From: Syngnathus acus
Taxonomy: Eukaryota > Chordata > Actinopteri > Syngnathiformes > Syngnathidae
DNA length: 64,000 bases
Assembly (NCBI RefSeq): GCF_901709675.1
Contig: NC_051103.1
Span: 5,007,501-5,071,500 of the forward strand
Reading direction: 5' to 3'
Position 1 is the stretch's first letter. Every line of letters begins with the position of its first letter. The position numbers were made by a program, and so were the translations under genes. Positions 1 to 10,447 of this stretch are shown piece after piece. Under the pieces are notes generated by a model. That model had not been told where the DNA came from. It did not search any database and was given only the letters and a program-made list of their open reading frames with translations.

Positions 1-599
1 GACACCTAGTGGTAACCATTGCACACAACAATAAACTTGACAGAATTAAATGTGTACACAAGAATGCCTAACTAAAAGTGTAATTATATCACGCAAAATT
101 ACAACAACAAAAAATCTAAAACATATATCACTCAAAATTACAGAATTGCTTTTCTAAAACAAAGTAAAATCTTGCAAAGGATCATCTTATCTTACAGGAA
201 GACGTCTTACCCCACAAGTAGTTTTCATCCATACACGCTTGCATATTATTAGAAATAATTTATGAATTTCGAATTAATAGGGATGTGACAAATGTCACAC
301 TGGCAAATATTTGTTTTTGTTTGTTTTTAAAAAAAAAGACATGTTTGATGAGAGTCAGTACTTTTTCTCACAAGGACAGGTTGTTTTGTATAACTATTCA
401 CCTTAATCAAATCATTTAAAAACTGCATTTTCTTCTTTGTGTTTTTTGTCTGATCTTTATGTTAGATAATTAAAAATACAAAAGTGAAGAAACGACAAAA
501 AATATGAATATGGGCAATATTTGGGGCAGCACTGTCTGCCGATAATATGATCAAACAAAAATGAAAGTATGTTCACGTTTGTGTTGTCTCTCACCTCAA
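1..599. other. AT-rich stretch with no gene seen
   Basis: No convincing exon, RNA gene or repeat was recognised here. The sequence is AT-rich with short A and T runs. Its right end borders the truncated PRY-like part of the TRIM remnant. Confidence 0.5.
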
Positions 600-1530
600 C
601 ATCCCAGATGTATGTCCTCTTTGGGATCTTTGGAGGTTGCTCTCCGACTCGCACTGGTCAGATCATCGGCCGGACCAAGTGCTGGTCTGGCCGTGTTTCG
701 GTCCAGAATCGCGCTGAATGTAGGCGACCATCTCTTTCATTCGTTCCACCGTGATGAACTTGAGGTTGTTTGGCTTTCTTCGGCAGAGCTCTTGAGGGCC
801 ACTCGGGCTCGTCAGGCACCAGTTGGATTCTGCTCATTGCAGTCTGTAAGTTCTTCATCAAGGAAATGTGAGAGGGCGACCATTTCTCTGTTGAGAGCTT
901 CAATCTTCTCCTTGAGAATCTGACTTTTCTTCTACTTTTCCTCCCTTCACAGCAGACAACTTGACTTCCTCCTCAACCTGCAGAAAGTGATGAAGCTCCT
1001 CATACTTCTTCCTAATTTTCCTTTCAACACGCTCCCTCTACACCTTGATGTACGCTTCTTGTTCACTGCAGCCGTCTCTAATGTTCGTGTAATGTCCCTT
1101 TTTTTTCTTTGCATCCTCAAGTGCTTACTGGATTGTCTCTGAGATATTGCAGAACTTCAGACGTGGCCAGTGTGGATTTTTGCATCTCAGCTGATGAGGC
1201 ACACAGAGCCCCGATGGGCTAAACAGACGAGCCTCAGTTTCTCTTCATGTAAGCTGCAGATGTCCATTCCTCAGTGCCAAGTTGGGAAGTCAATCCATGG
1301 AGTAGCATCTTCTTCTACAGACTGGACACACTCCATTTAATTTTTCCTCCGACCACTGCTTCAGACATTTCGGACAGATGCTGTGACGACATGGCAGTAT
1401 GACAGGATCTTTAAAGTTCCTGACAGGCAGTAGAAATCTTCTTGGACTCTCCTCATCATGGTCCTTTGTGAAGACAAACTCAGTTTCCCAGCTTTGAATG
1501 TGGGCTTTTTCTTCAGCCATACAACACATG
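600..1530 (-). pseudogene. Decayed TRIM35-like (RING/B-box/coiled-coil) gene
   Basis: Read on the minus strand, this stretch shows the order of a fish TRIM E3 ligase. A RING-like part begins at an ATG near 1520 and keeps CRHSICPKCLKQW and VCPVCRRR. A B-box-like part near 1200-1260 starts CSLHEEKLRLVCL. A coiled coil lies near 870-1060 (RERVERKIRKKYEELHHFLQ). A PRY-like start near 640-720 includes LDRNTARPALG. The gene looks dead. The first RING Cys-X2-Cys is replaced (LLPVRNF), the B-box and coiled coil carry in-frame stops, matching pieces lie in different frames, and the SPRY body is missing. A heavily mis-modelled live gene is possible but unlikely. Family known: TRIM proteins transfer ubiquitin through the RING. 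Confidence 0.7.
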
Positions 1531-3755
1531 AATATCTGTAATCACACGAATTATTTTAATTACCAGTTATATACAGGGGGAAAAAATAATATGGCAACAC
1601 AATTCACACTTGGAAAGTGTCCCGACAGCCAAACTAAAAACACTGGCCGCCACTTTACAAAAATGTGCCCTTCACATTGTTTAATACTTTCTTTTTCCAA
1701 CTTGTCTTTGAAATGTTATTGTTGAATTTTTTTTGACAAAGATTGAAATGTTACGCGATTTCAGCACTAAAAATCATACATTAATAAGATTTTGACACGA
1801 CTGAAAGGCAGGTCGACGTAATGAGCTCTTATTTTGTTTTTAGTTAGGGTTGACGGTAAATCTTCCTTAAATACAAATTACCTTCGACATAGGCCACAAA
1901 AGGGGGCAATAAAAATCCTTCATCCTCGAATCTTGTATTTCAAAATTCCATACGATATATCCACCATTTTGATATACGTACAGGTGCTTGGAATTCATCC
2001 ATTCATCACTCATGTTCACAATTAGACAATTTGGAGTTTTCGGAACGTTGGAGGAAACCGGAGTACACGTAGAAAATTTACGTCGACATGTTTGTAGCAA
2101 AAACAACTAACTTTCACCATATTGGACGGCAACGTCCATCTTTAAAAAACAAGTTTCCTCATTAGTTTTTCTGGTCTTGAACACCGTAACACAAGCGTAG
2201 CGTACATGTTCATATCTATGTTTGTCCGTGTTGTACTTTTAAGAAACAAAAGCACATTACAAGTTAAAAAATAAAGATTGTAGTAAACTGGTGAAAGGAA
2301 GCGCCATCTTACCCTTAATGCTTCCCGCCCAATTACAAAGGGAGGGGGCACGAAGAGTGACGTCGTATGCCGCGTCAAAAGCGGAAGTGACGAAATCACT
2401 GAGCGACACTTGTTGCTATATTTATTTATTTATTTTTATTTATTTTTTTATTGAACGTCTGCGTAAAACATCAATTATGTTTTCATCATAGTGAAATACA
2501 AAATTAAAACCGGAAAAAATACAAATAAAAACGAAAAAATACAAATAAAAACGAAAAAATAATGCAATGAGAAAATATGATTGTGTTATGAGTTCGATTT
2601 TGGACTTTTAAAGTTTTGCTTTTTTTTTTTTTTTTTTTTAAAGATTCATATTTACTAATGTATCTTATATCCTTAGATCTGTAACACAATATCCTTCCAA
2701 TCCAATGATTGCACAAATTTTCAAGGACATTTGGCTGGATGAGGTTTCCATGGCAACGTAGCGACGTCACTCTTTATCAGGGTACCATTATTTTTGTCCA
2801 GACCTTATTTTTTAATAAAGCCGTCAAAGCACAACTCTGATATTAATTTTGATTTTCAATATTATATCATATCCTATTATTATCTCTCTATGTGACAGAA
2901 ATGTGCCAATAATTCTCTCTGCGTATAGATTGCATACCACTCTGTCGCCGTCTCCTGGTCAGTATGAGGAATGCAGTCAGCGACAATTTTCGCGTGTCCA
3001 AAACAAATATTTATGTCGCCGTTTTTATTTGGATTTGTGTCTGGTGTAGTATCATATTGTTATTTTAGAAATAAAAACATGAAAATCCGTGTTATTAGGA
3101 TACATAATATCTTTATCCTCTATAAATGATTACCATTTGTTGATATTTTTATGCTGTAGTTTCAATGACTGCCAGCTGTGTTTTGCCTGAGTAATTTCAA
3201 CCTTTTCAAACTCTTTTGTTTATAGATAAATGTGTGCATGTACATAATTTAGGTGCATGATGGTGTACCTAATGGTGTGTCAATGACTGACGTCACAATG
3301 AGACGGTGGGGATGAGGTTAGGGAGAATCGGCCCTGAATTGTACCTAATAAAGTGTACTGTTATTCGGTACAGCTCAAATTACGTTTTCGTAATACAAAA
3401 AAAGTAATATAAAAGTTATTGTTAGCATCTATCTTATTTAGGCGCCTTTATCATTTCTCAATGTTGCGTTCTTGTTGCTCGTAATTTCTTTCACGCGACT
3501 TGTACGTGGTAACGTCAGAGGCTGGACGAAATCTTTTTATCAATTCATCACTAAGTACGATATGGGGGTATTGCCTTTAAATGATGCAGTTTTGTGACCT
3601 AATGGGCTCCCATCGCGTGAGATTTTAAACTCAAGCGTGTCTGGCGTTGACAGAGGAAAGCGCCGTTACGTCTGGAGCGTTCCTCGCTGACTGCTCGGAC
3701 TCCTCGAGCCGCATTTAAAAAAAAAATCACTTGCTAGTAAGCCCAACTGGTGACA
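1531..3755. other. AT-rich intergenic DNA, no gene recognised
   Basis: Contains poly-T and poly-A runs, including about 20 nt near 2620-2640, and A-rich near-repeats around 2514-2560. Open frames are short and lack family resemblance or splice context. The last few hundred bases are presumably the promoter of the lectin gene. An A-rich stretch at 3717-3726 sits about 35 bp before its start codon, but no clear TATA box was found. Confidence 0.5.
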
Positions 3756-5589
3756 ATGTCTGCCCTTAACCATGGGACACTGAAGATAAAAGCAACACGA
3801 TGGCTTTTTGTGCAGGCGCTACTTAACCTTGCCCTGCACACGACTTCTGGTGAGTCAATCCATACGGGATTTATTATTATTATTATTATTATTATCATCA
3901 TTCTTATTATAAATTGGACTATATTTTAAATTTGTGGATAGCAAAGTACATTTTTGGAGTAGAAATAGTAGGGCCCAGGTGGCGGTATTTGTGAAAATGC
4001 ACTTAAAGCTACTTTTGTTTTCTAACTTTAGCAATCAGCTCCGACCCATTCGAAAAGAAGTGCAACCCTGATGAAGTGGAGTACCGTAATTTTTGTTATT
4101 ATTTTGAGTTTGACAATAAAACCCTGGAAGCTGACTGGGAGGCTGCTGAGAATTACTGCAGAGCAAGGAAAGGTCACTTGCTCAGCCTCCACTCTGTTGA
4201 CGAGGCCAACTTCGTGAAAGGTGAGCGCCAATATAAGCGTCACTTAACTGACAAAGTCGGGAATTATTCCGTTGCATCCGCAAGGTTCGCTACTGTTTTT
4301 GCACTTAAGATGATGTTCTCCTTTTGTGAAGCTCACATGCAATCGAATAGCACCTGGCTTGGAGTGAAGAAGTATACGGGAAGGAAGGCAATGTACAGTG
4401 ATGGAACATGGCCAGTAAGTGACACCCCAAAATCTTGAAAGACAGGGTAACGAGAGATTCCAAATTGCTTTCAGAACCTGAGTGAAGTTATGACAATAAA
4501 ATTTAAAAAGACAAAACTAACTTTGGGTTTAATCATTTTGTCATCATTATTACCAATTTGAAATGTTCTTTTCACCCACCCTTTGAACAGGACGAAAACC
4601 CTAACTACAGTGTAAACTTGGATAGGATGACGGACCCCTATTGTCTTAGGATCACCATGTCTGATGGGTTCCAATACGCCCATTGCAGAAATCAGAATTC
4701 CTTCATCTGTAAAAAAGGTGCAGAAGTCTTTACCGCCTAAACTATCTCCTAATGTTCTCTCATTTGATATGCACTGTTCATTCCTCCACCCAAAAGGCCA
4801 GACACCCAATCTAAATCAGACAGGTGACGTATAGCACACGACGGCAGACATTTCCTGACACGTACAACTTTGTCCTCAAATGGCATATCGTTTGAAGTTT
4901 GGAGTGACGAATGCGGTCGGTGGGTGAACAACCCCTCAAACAACTTCTGTTACTGGTTCAACAACAACTTTTGGACAACTTGGGACGAGGCGCAAGATAT
5001 GTGCTATCTGAAGGGCGGGAACCTGCTCCGCATCACTGATCTCAAGGAACAAACCTTCCTGCACGGTACTAATTTCATGTGAATGGCATATATAGGTCGC
5101 TTTTTAAAAATGTATCTAATTTCTTCCCCCCCGGGAATTTTATTGGTTTTCGCTCGGTATCGCCGCCGACTCTCGACCTGATGATAATGGACTTTTGTAG
5201 ACTATATTCAGGAGTTCTGGAACGGCATCTCTCTGTGGATGGACGGCAAGAGCGAAAATGGAGAGTTTTGGTGGGCGAACAACAGATTACAGCGCCCCCC
5301 ATACATACGTTGGAGTTCAGGTTCTTGTTAGGGCTGGCCTATGGATTATCTGTTGGGTATGATATGGGAAAATATAAGATTGTTTCTATATTTACCATAG
5401 TGAAAGAGTCCGACTCTCCTTCCCGCTGTCTTTCCTTCGTCGTTGGCCAAAGCGTTTGGAAGGAAGATGACTGCTTCAACTTTCAAGGCTTCATCTGCGA
5501 GAAAGGTCAGATTTTAATGTTGCACTTTGTTCTTGCCGCATGCTGCTGACTCACGTCCATCTTCATCAGAAAAGGCAACGCAAGATTGA
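3756..5589 (+). CDS. Secreted protein with two C-type lectin-like domains
   Basis: Nine exons join in phase: 3756-3849, 4032-4220, 4332-4414, 4591-4717, 4797-4823, 4898-5065, 5201-5320, 5401-5505 and 5570-5589, giving 310 aa. Exon 1 encodes a signal peptide (hydrophobic WLFVQALLNLAL). Domain 1 (about residues 38-165) has the cysteine and tryptophan frame of a CTLD, with FCYYF, WEAAENYC, STWLG and NSFICKK. Domain 2 (about 180-305) repeats it with NFCYWF, WDEAQDMC and FQGFICEK. No EPN, QPD or WND sugar/calcium triplets are visible in either domain, so ordinary calcium-dependent sugar binding is unlikely. No transmembrane helix follows; the protein ends EKATQD. Fish carry many such genes, often labelled mannose-receptor-like or snaclec-like. 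The ligand cannot be inferred. The intron phases are identical between the two domains, which fits an internal duplication. Confidence 0.82.
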
Positions 5590-5856
5590 CTGGCTCGTGA
5601 CTGGAAGTTACTCTGAGATGGAAGACAACAAAAACATGCTGACTTATGTCCTGCAGAACACCTGTAGGACTTGCCTCATGCCAACATCCTTTAAAATGTT
5701 ATCTATTCTGCTTCGACAGAGCTTTTGATTGCTTAAACTGACTTTTGAATTATTCTTTACGTTTGAAAACAATATTCATATATTTTCTGTGCTTGATTAT
5801 GTAACCCAATGATTCTTTCTTTCCAAAAACCAATTATTTATGTAAAAGTTGATGCA

Positions 5857-5862
5857 AATAAA
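5857..5862 (+). promoter_or_regulatory. Poly(A) signal of the lectin gene
   Basis: An AATAAA lies about 270 bp after the lectin stop codon, and a second overlapping A-rich AATAAA-type copy follows at once. Confidence 0.6.
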
Positions 5863-6582
5863 AATAAAACGCAATTTTTGATGCTTGTTTGATATCAGAA
5901 AGTTTATAACTGAAGAGGTAATGGAATAAAATCGTAAATTGTTTATTTATGCTGAAGCTGCAGTTCCACTGAATGGCCACATGGTGTCACTGTTTCAATG
6001 CAATTCCGATTAGACAACCTGAAAATTGTCAAGTACTTCAGCTACAAACGGCTAACTTCTCAATAGCATCTCAATAAGGAGATTAAATTAAATTGGGCTC
6101 TTTTTGACTGTCTTCATAGTGCCATTAATGAAAGAGTTTGTAAAGTAGTCAGTTAGGGGGAAAAAGATCCTGAAAAATTTAAACAAAAAAAATTATCTTC
6201 AATACAAACAGTAAATAAAATATAAAAAAAAGGCAAGTCACGCACGAGTGTTTGATATATTTCAATATTTAGATTTATTTAGTGATTAAAACAGCACATT
6301 GAACAGTTACACGTGAACACAATCAAAATAATGATCATAAATACTGTTCGTCATCTAAATACTGGACATTTCAATTTCCATACACAAACTTGGATTAGTT
6401 TTATTCCCTTCAAGGTGTCAAAACTGAAATTGACTTGGTACATTAAAAAAAAGTGCAAAGATATTTTCTTGAGATTAATCTTGCATTCAAGTGTCACAAA
6501 GGTGCATCTTTGGTCACAGCAAAGCAGGGTGTACGCATACCCGTTTATAACATCTTAATCGACAGAGCTCAGATGTGAGGAA

Positions 6583-6613
6583 GTGTGTGTGTGTGTGTGT
6601 GGGGGGGGGGGGG
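6583..6613. repeat. (GT)n tract followed by a poly-G run
   Basis: A GT microsatellite passes directly into about 13 consecutive G residues. It lies in the likely tmem106a 3'UTR. Confidence 0.9.
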
Positions 6614-6719
6614 TTACTGCTCATCTAATCCACACAGCACACCGGACACCTAATTATACTCCTGAGTTCTCCCATGAAAACTGCTCGTGAAATACAAAAA
6701 CAAAAAAAAAAGCTCAAGT

Positions 6720-8134
6720 TTATCTGACAGGATGCGGCATGGTGGAGTTGGTGCCGCAGTCGATGTACTCAAAGGTCTCCAGGGAAAGCTGCTCGGTGTG
6801 GGACAAATATGAGATGTTCATGGTCATCCTGGGAACAAAAGCGGAGTTAATTAAAGCTGATGCAGTACGAGCGCCCTCGTGTGGCCTTGAGACTTACTGC
6901 AGCTCCAGGAATAAGGTGTGGATCTTGATGACCGTGGACTGGCAATAAGTACTGGAAGACATTGACTGTGTTACATCACCTCCACGTTAGACCACTAGAT
7001 CTCAATGTTCGCTCACCTGAGGCCTTTATCGGTGACCGGCAGGTCAATTTTATAAGTGTACTGTCAAAGTGGGGAAAAACAAAAGTTAAAATAGAAATAA
7101 AAACACATTTTGACTTTTTTTATTTTACCGATTTGTCCGAGCGTGATGGGATGACCGTCATGTTGGACAGCTTGATTTTGCCCACCACCACGCGGGAGAT
7201 CAGACCCTGGACATCCAGCGCCATGATTTGGACTGGAACAAAGTTGTCGTTGATGACTCTGATGAGATTCTGAAGGATGTAAAATAATAAGGCCGTCATG
7301 GAAAAGTCTTAGAGGGGAACTTTGACCTTTGTCCACTTTCACAGGAGTCTGTCATGTGGATGCAATACAGTAAAAGGCAAAAAAACACCAATCATTCATT
7401 GTATGAATCCACTGTTTTGATCTAAAGGATATGATTTGGCATTTTAGTTTTATATAAACACACAAGTGTTGGCAAAGTGGAAGTTGGTGTTTATTTTGGA
7501 ATTGTTGCATATACGATGATGTCATTTGAGGCGTGACTCACCGTGACTTCCATTTGTACTGTGTCCGGAGTGAAGTAGACCATGACGGACAGCACCGACA
7601 CGGGGGTCAGCGTGATGCTCCGGGGGAAGAGAAAGAAGAGGATGAGGCAGCTGAGGAAGAGACACAGCGCCATGGACACGCACACGTACAGCTTCCTGCG
7701 GTGGAACGGCAATATTAACCATACAAGTGATAATATAATAGTCACGTTTGTGTTGGGTTGCTCTTACGTGCGTCTGGGTTCGAGTCTTTTATCATTGCAC
7801 GGGATTACGGCAACCAGTTGGTCTTGATGACCTGAAAACGACCATCCACATTGACACTTTTATCAGAACAGAAATAATATTTTCACAATTCAAAACAATT
7901 TTAAGGTGGCTTAACATGTCTGCGACATTTTTTTTAACATTTTCCGTAATTTACTCATTTTTAAGCATGAAACAAACCTCTTGGAATTCGTCCAGTGCCC
8001 CGACAGGTGGGGCAGGTATCGCCCACGATGGAGCCGTACCGTGGGAAATGTTTCATCGCCTTCAACGTTTCAGACTCGGTCTCCCCGTCCGGACTTGACT
8101 CCCCACTTCCGCTTGTGTGCTTGCTCAGAACCAT
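6720..8134 (-). CDS. tmem106a: Transmembrane protein 106 (TMEM106A type)
   Basis: Seven coding exons: 8134-7978, 7831-7768, 7695-7542, 7269-7129, 7060-7017, 6951-6898 and 6828-6720, in phase, 240 aa. The start chosen is the first true ATG (MVLSKHTSG); an upstream GTG is not used. The cytosolic N-terminus has the family CPTCRGTGRIPRG motif (about residues 41-53). One transmembrane helix follows at about 77-99, beginning TKLYVCVSMALCLFL and ending FFLFPRS. The lumenal domain follows, with several N-X-S/T sites (for example NMT, NIS, NST) and a terminal YIDCG. Family knowledge: TMEM106 proteins are type II membrane proteins of late endosomes and lysosomes. Adjacency to nbr1, as in mammals, favours paralogue A over B or C. 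Confidence 0.9.
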
Positions 8135-9506
8135 GACACCTGGCTGGGTCACTCGAACCCTTCAAAAACAAAAGTAGTGGTTACTGACTTTTTTTCTCCT
8201 TATAGTGGACTATTTTATGTACCATACAGAACCAATAAAAACACCTTTGTGACATGTCATAGTCCACGGTGGTGACACATTGAATACATTTTTATAACCC
8301 CATTAACGAAGAAAAATGCTATATATGCAGTCAGTTTCTGTACTTTCATTGGAAAAATGATAATTGTTTCTAAGCTGTCAAATTATTAATTGTATAGAAA
8401 TGTCACATTATATTTAAATTCTAATAGAATAGGCACAAAACTGAGAAATCTGGACAAATTTTGTTTATGAATAAAAAACTTAGCTGAGCTTTCGGAAATA
8501 TTTATTTCTGTTTGTTTATGAGCAACGGGAACTACTTTAATTAGGCTCCCAAATAAATACGTCACTTTTCTGAACACTCGCTATCGCTCCGCCATTACCC
8601 GATCTAGTTTCTGTGACGTTTTTTCCCCGAAATTTGTTAGAACGCATTATACTGTCCTAAATATATTACCGCTTGAACAGGAAATAAAATTATTCGTATT
8701 AATTTGTTTGCGTCATTCCTGTTAATTGTGGGCGTCTTCTCACCGCCCCGTACACGTTTAGTTTTGTTAAACGTTTGCAGCTTTGTGCACATGATTTTGC
8801 ATTAATAAAAAAATATAGACTATACAATACACACTGGTATTAATCTTTAAAAATATATCTTTCTGAATACTAGCAAATTTCACTGCATGACTTGGCTGTT
8901 TTTTGCAAATGCACCACTTCGACCTGTGCTTGCAATCAAAATGTCACCGATCGTTTGCAATATCGCTTCAAACGACATGAGAGGCTTGGTGTAGCTTTGT
9001 AACATTTTGACTTTTTTGAAGCTTATCTGGAGTGAAATGTGTTTATCGAGGGGGTCAAAACTACTCACCAAAAATCAGCGAAGTCTTTCGTTTCAAACTG
9101 CAGATATCATTCTCTTTCCAAGCTACTTCGTGACCCGCAACTTCCAAAAAACAACAACCTTTCAAGCGACAAAATCTCTGGTACTTTCCTTCGAGGTTTA
9201 AACTCTTATTTTGTGTTGTCCTTCGGGTTGTGTCATTCTTGCTATAAAAAAATTAAACGTGGGAGGAGCACTTCCGCCTTCTTCACGTGTAGGCCTACAC
9301 TGCCATCTAACGGCAAAAAGTGTGTACTACATCTCTACAGTGATGACTCAGATGAAGCCTCATGCAGTCATTTCCATTCAATTCAGTTTCATTTCTCAGC
9401 ATGGTCATTTTGCAGCCCTGTTTAAGTAATATTTTCAAAAATAAGGCCACCCATAAAACAATAAATCCCAAAACACACCAGTGAGATACAATTCATGTGC
9501 AAATTG
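8135..9506. other. Intergenic DNA between tmem106a and nbr1
   Basis: Holds the tmem106a promoter and possibly a non-coding first exon, which I could not place. The sequence is AT-rich with no recognisable coding exon. Short open frames on both strands here have no family resemblance. Confidence 0.5.
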
Positions 9507-9512
9507 TTTATT
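9507..9512 (-). promoter_or_regulatory. Probable nbr1 poly(A) signal
   Basis: AATAAA on the minus strand, about 935 bp downstream of the nbr1 stop codon, with no better candidate in between noticed. Confidence 0.45.
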
Positions 9513-10447
9513 TGGGGATCTACAGCAGAAGGGTTGTGAAAGTGTTTGCAAAACATGTGACAAGCGGAACTTGACAGTCAGCACAACACGGACAACACGA
9601 TACCTCAAAACCACACTCACTCCAATAAAGGAATAGGAATCCGCTTCAAAACCACACAGCGCAGAACAAGCAACTCTAATAATAGTGATGAAGCTTATAT
9701 GAGGAAAAAGGCAATAATAATGATAGCTATAATAAAAGGTGTTGGTATCACTGGAGCTTGAGGAATGTGTTGTTTGCAGAGACATCTCAGGTTGCTAATA
9801 CGAGCTTCGCTAGGTTTTGGTGAAAGCGCGGGAAGAAGGCGTCAAGCGGACCACCGGAACACCACTCGAAACTCCCGCGGTAATATAGATTTAGGTATAT
9901 ATTCTTTGTATACATTCCACACGTCAACGTCTAAAAGAGAACAGTACTTGGATACAAAAAGATTGCATTGTTTAGGCAAAGTGGACTACGGTTATACGGA
10001 GAAAAGGGTTGCGTTGCTATTTGCACTTTTTCTACCAACACTCAAGCGTTTGTTCGCACTCGCATCGCTTTTCCACCGAGAGGTACCAGCCCGGTTCAGT
10101 AAAGGAGGCAAATTTGAGCCAAAGAGATGAATTAAGCTAAAATCAGTATTTGGAACCCTGTCGAAGCAGAAATTGGTACCATGCAATGGAAAAGGGATAC
10201 TAGCACGAGCCCCATCAAAAAAGAAGACGTCCGTAGAAAAACACTAAGACTTCAATTTCCGTCCCACATATAAAGCTAACCACCAATCGGAATCATCTAC
10301 AAGCAGCTCTTCACTAGCGCGCTTGGTCCAAATGAAAACGATACTCTGCTCACCCTTTAAATACGTTTCGACATACTATTATCGAAGAGGAATAAAAGAA
10401 GTGGGGGGGGGGGAGGAAAAAAAAAGACATCATGGAGCGCCTTTTTG

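Larger units (their letters stand above)
5590..6719. other. Convergent 3' flank of the lectin gene and tmem106a
   Basis: Non-coding, AT-rich. It holds the lectin 3'UTR and, on the minus strand, the likely tmem106a 3'UTR. A minus-strand AATAAA (plus-strand tttatt, 6274-6279) is a plausible tmem106a polyadenylation signal. No other gene is seen. Confidence 0.5.

Noticed and set aside
9765-10130. Plus-strand 121-codon open frame
   Set aside because: It lies antisense to the nbr1 3'UTR, with no domain, splice context or codon pattern.
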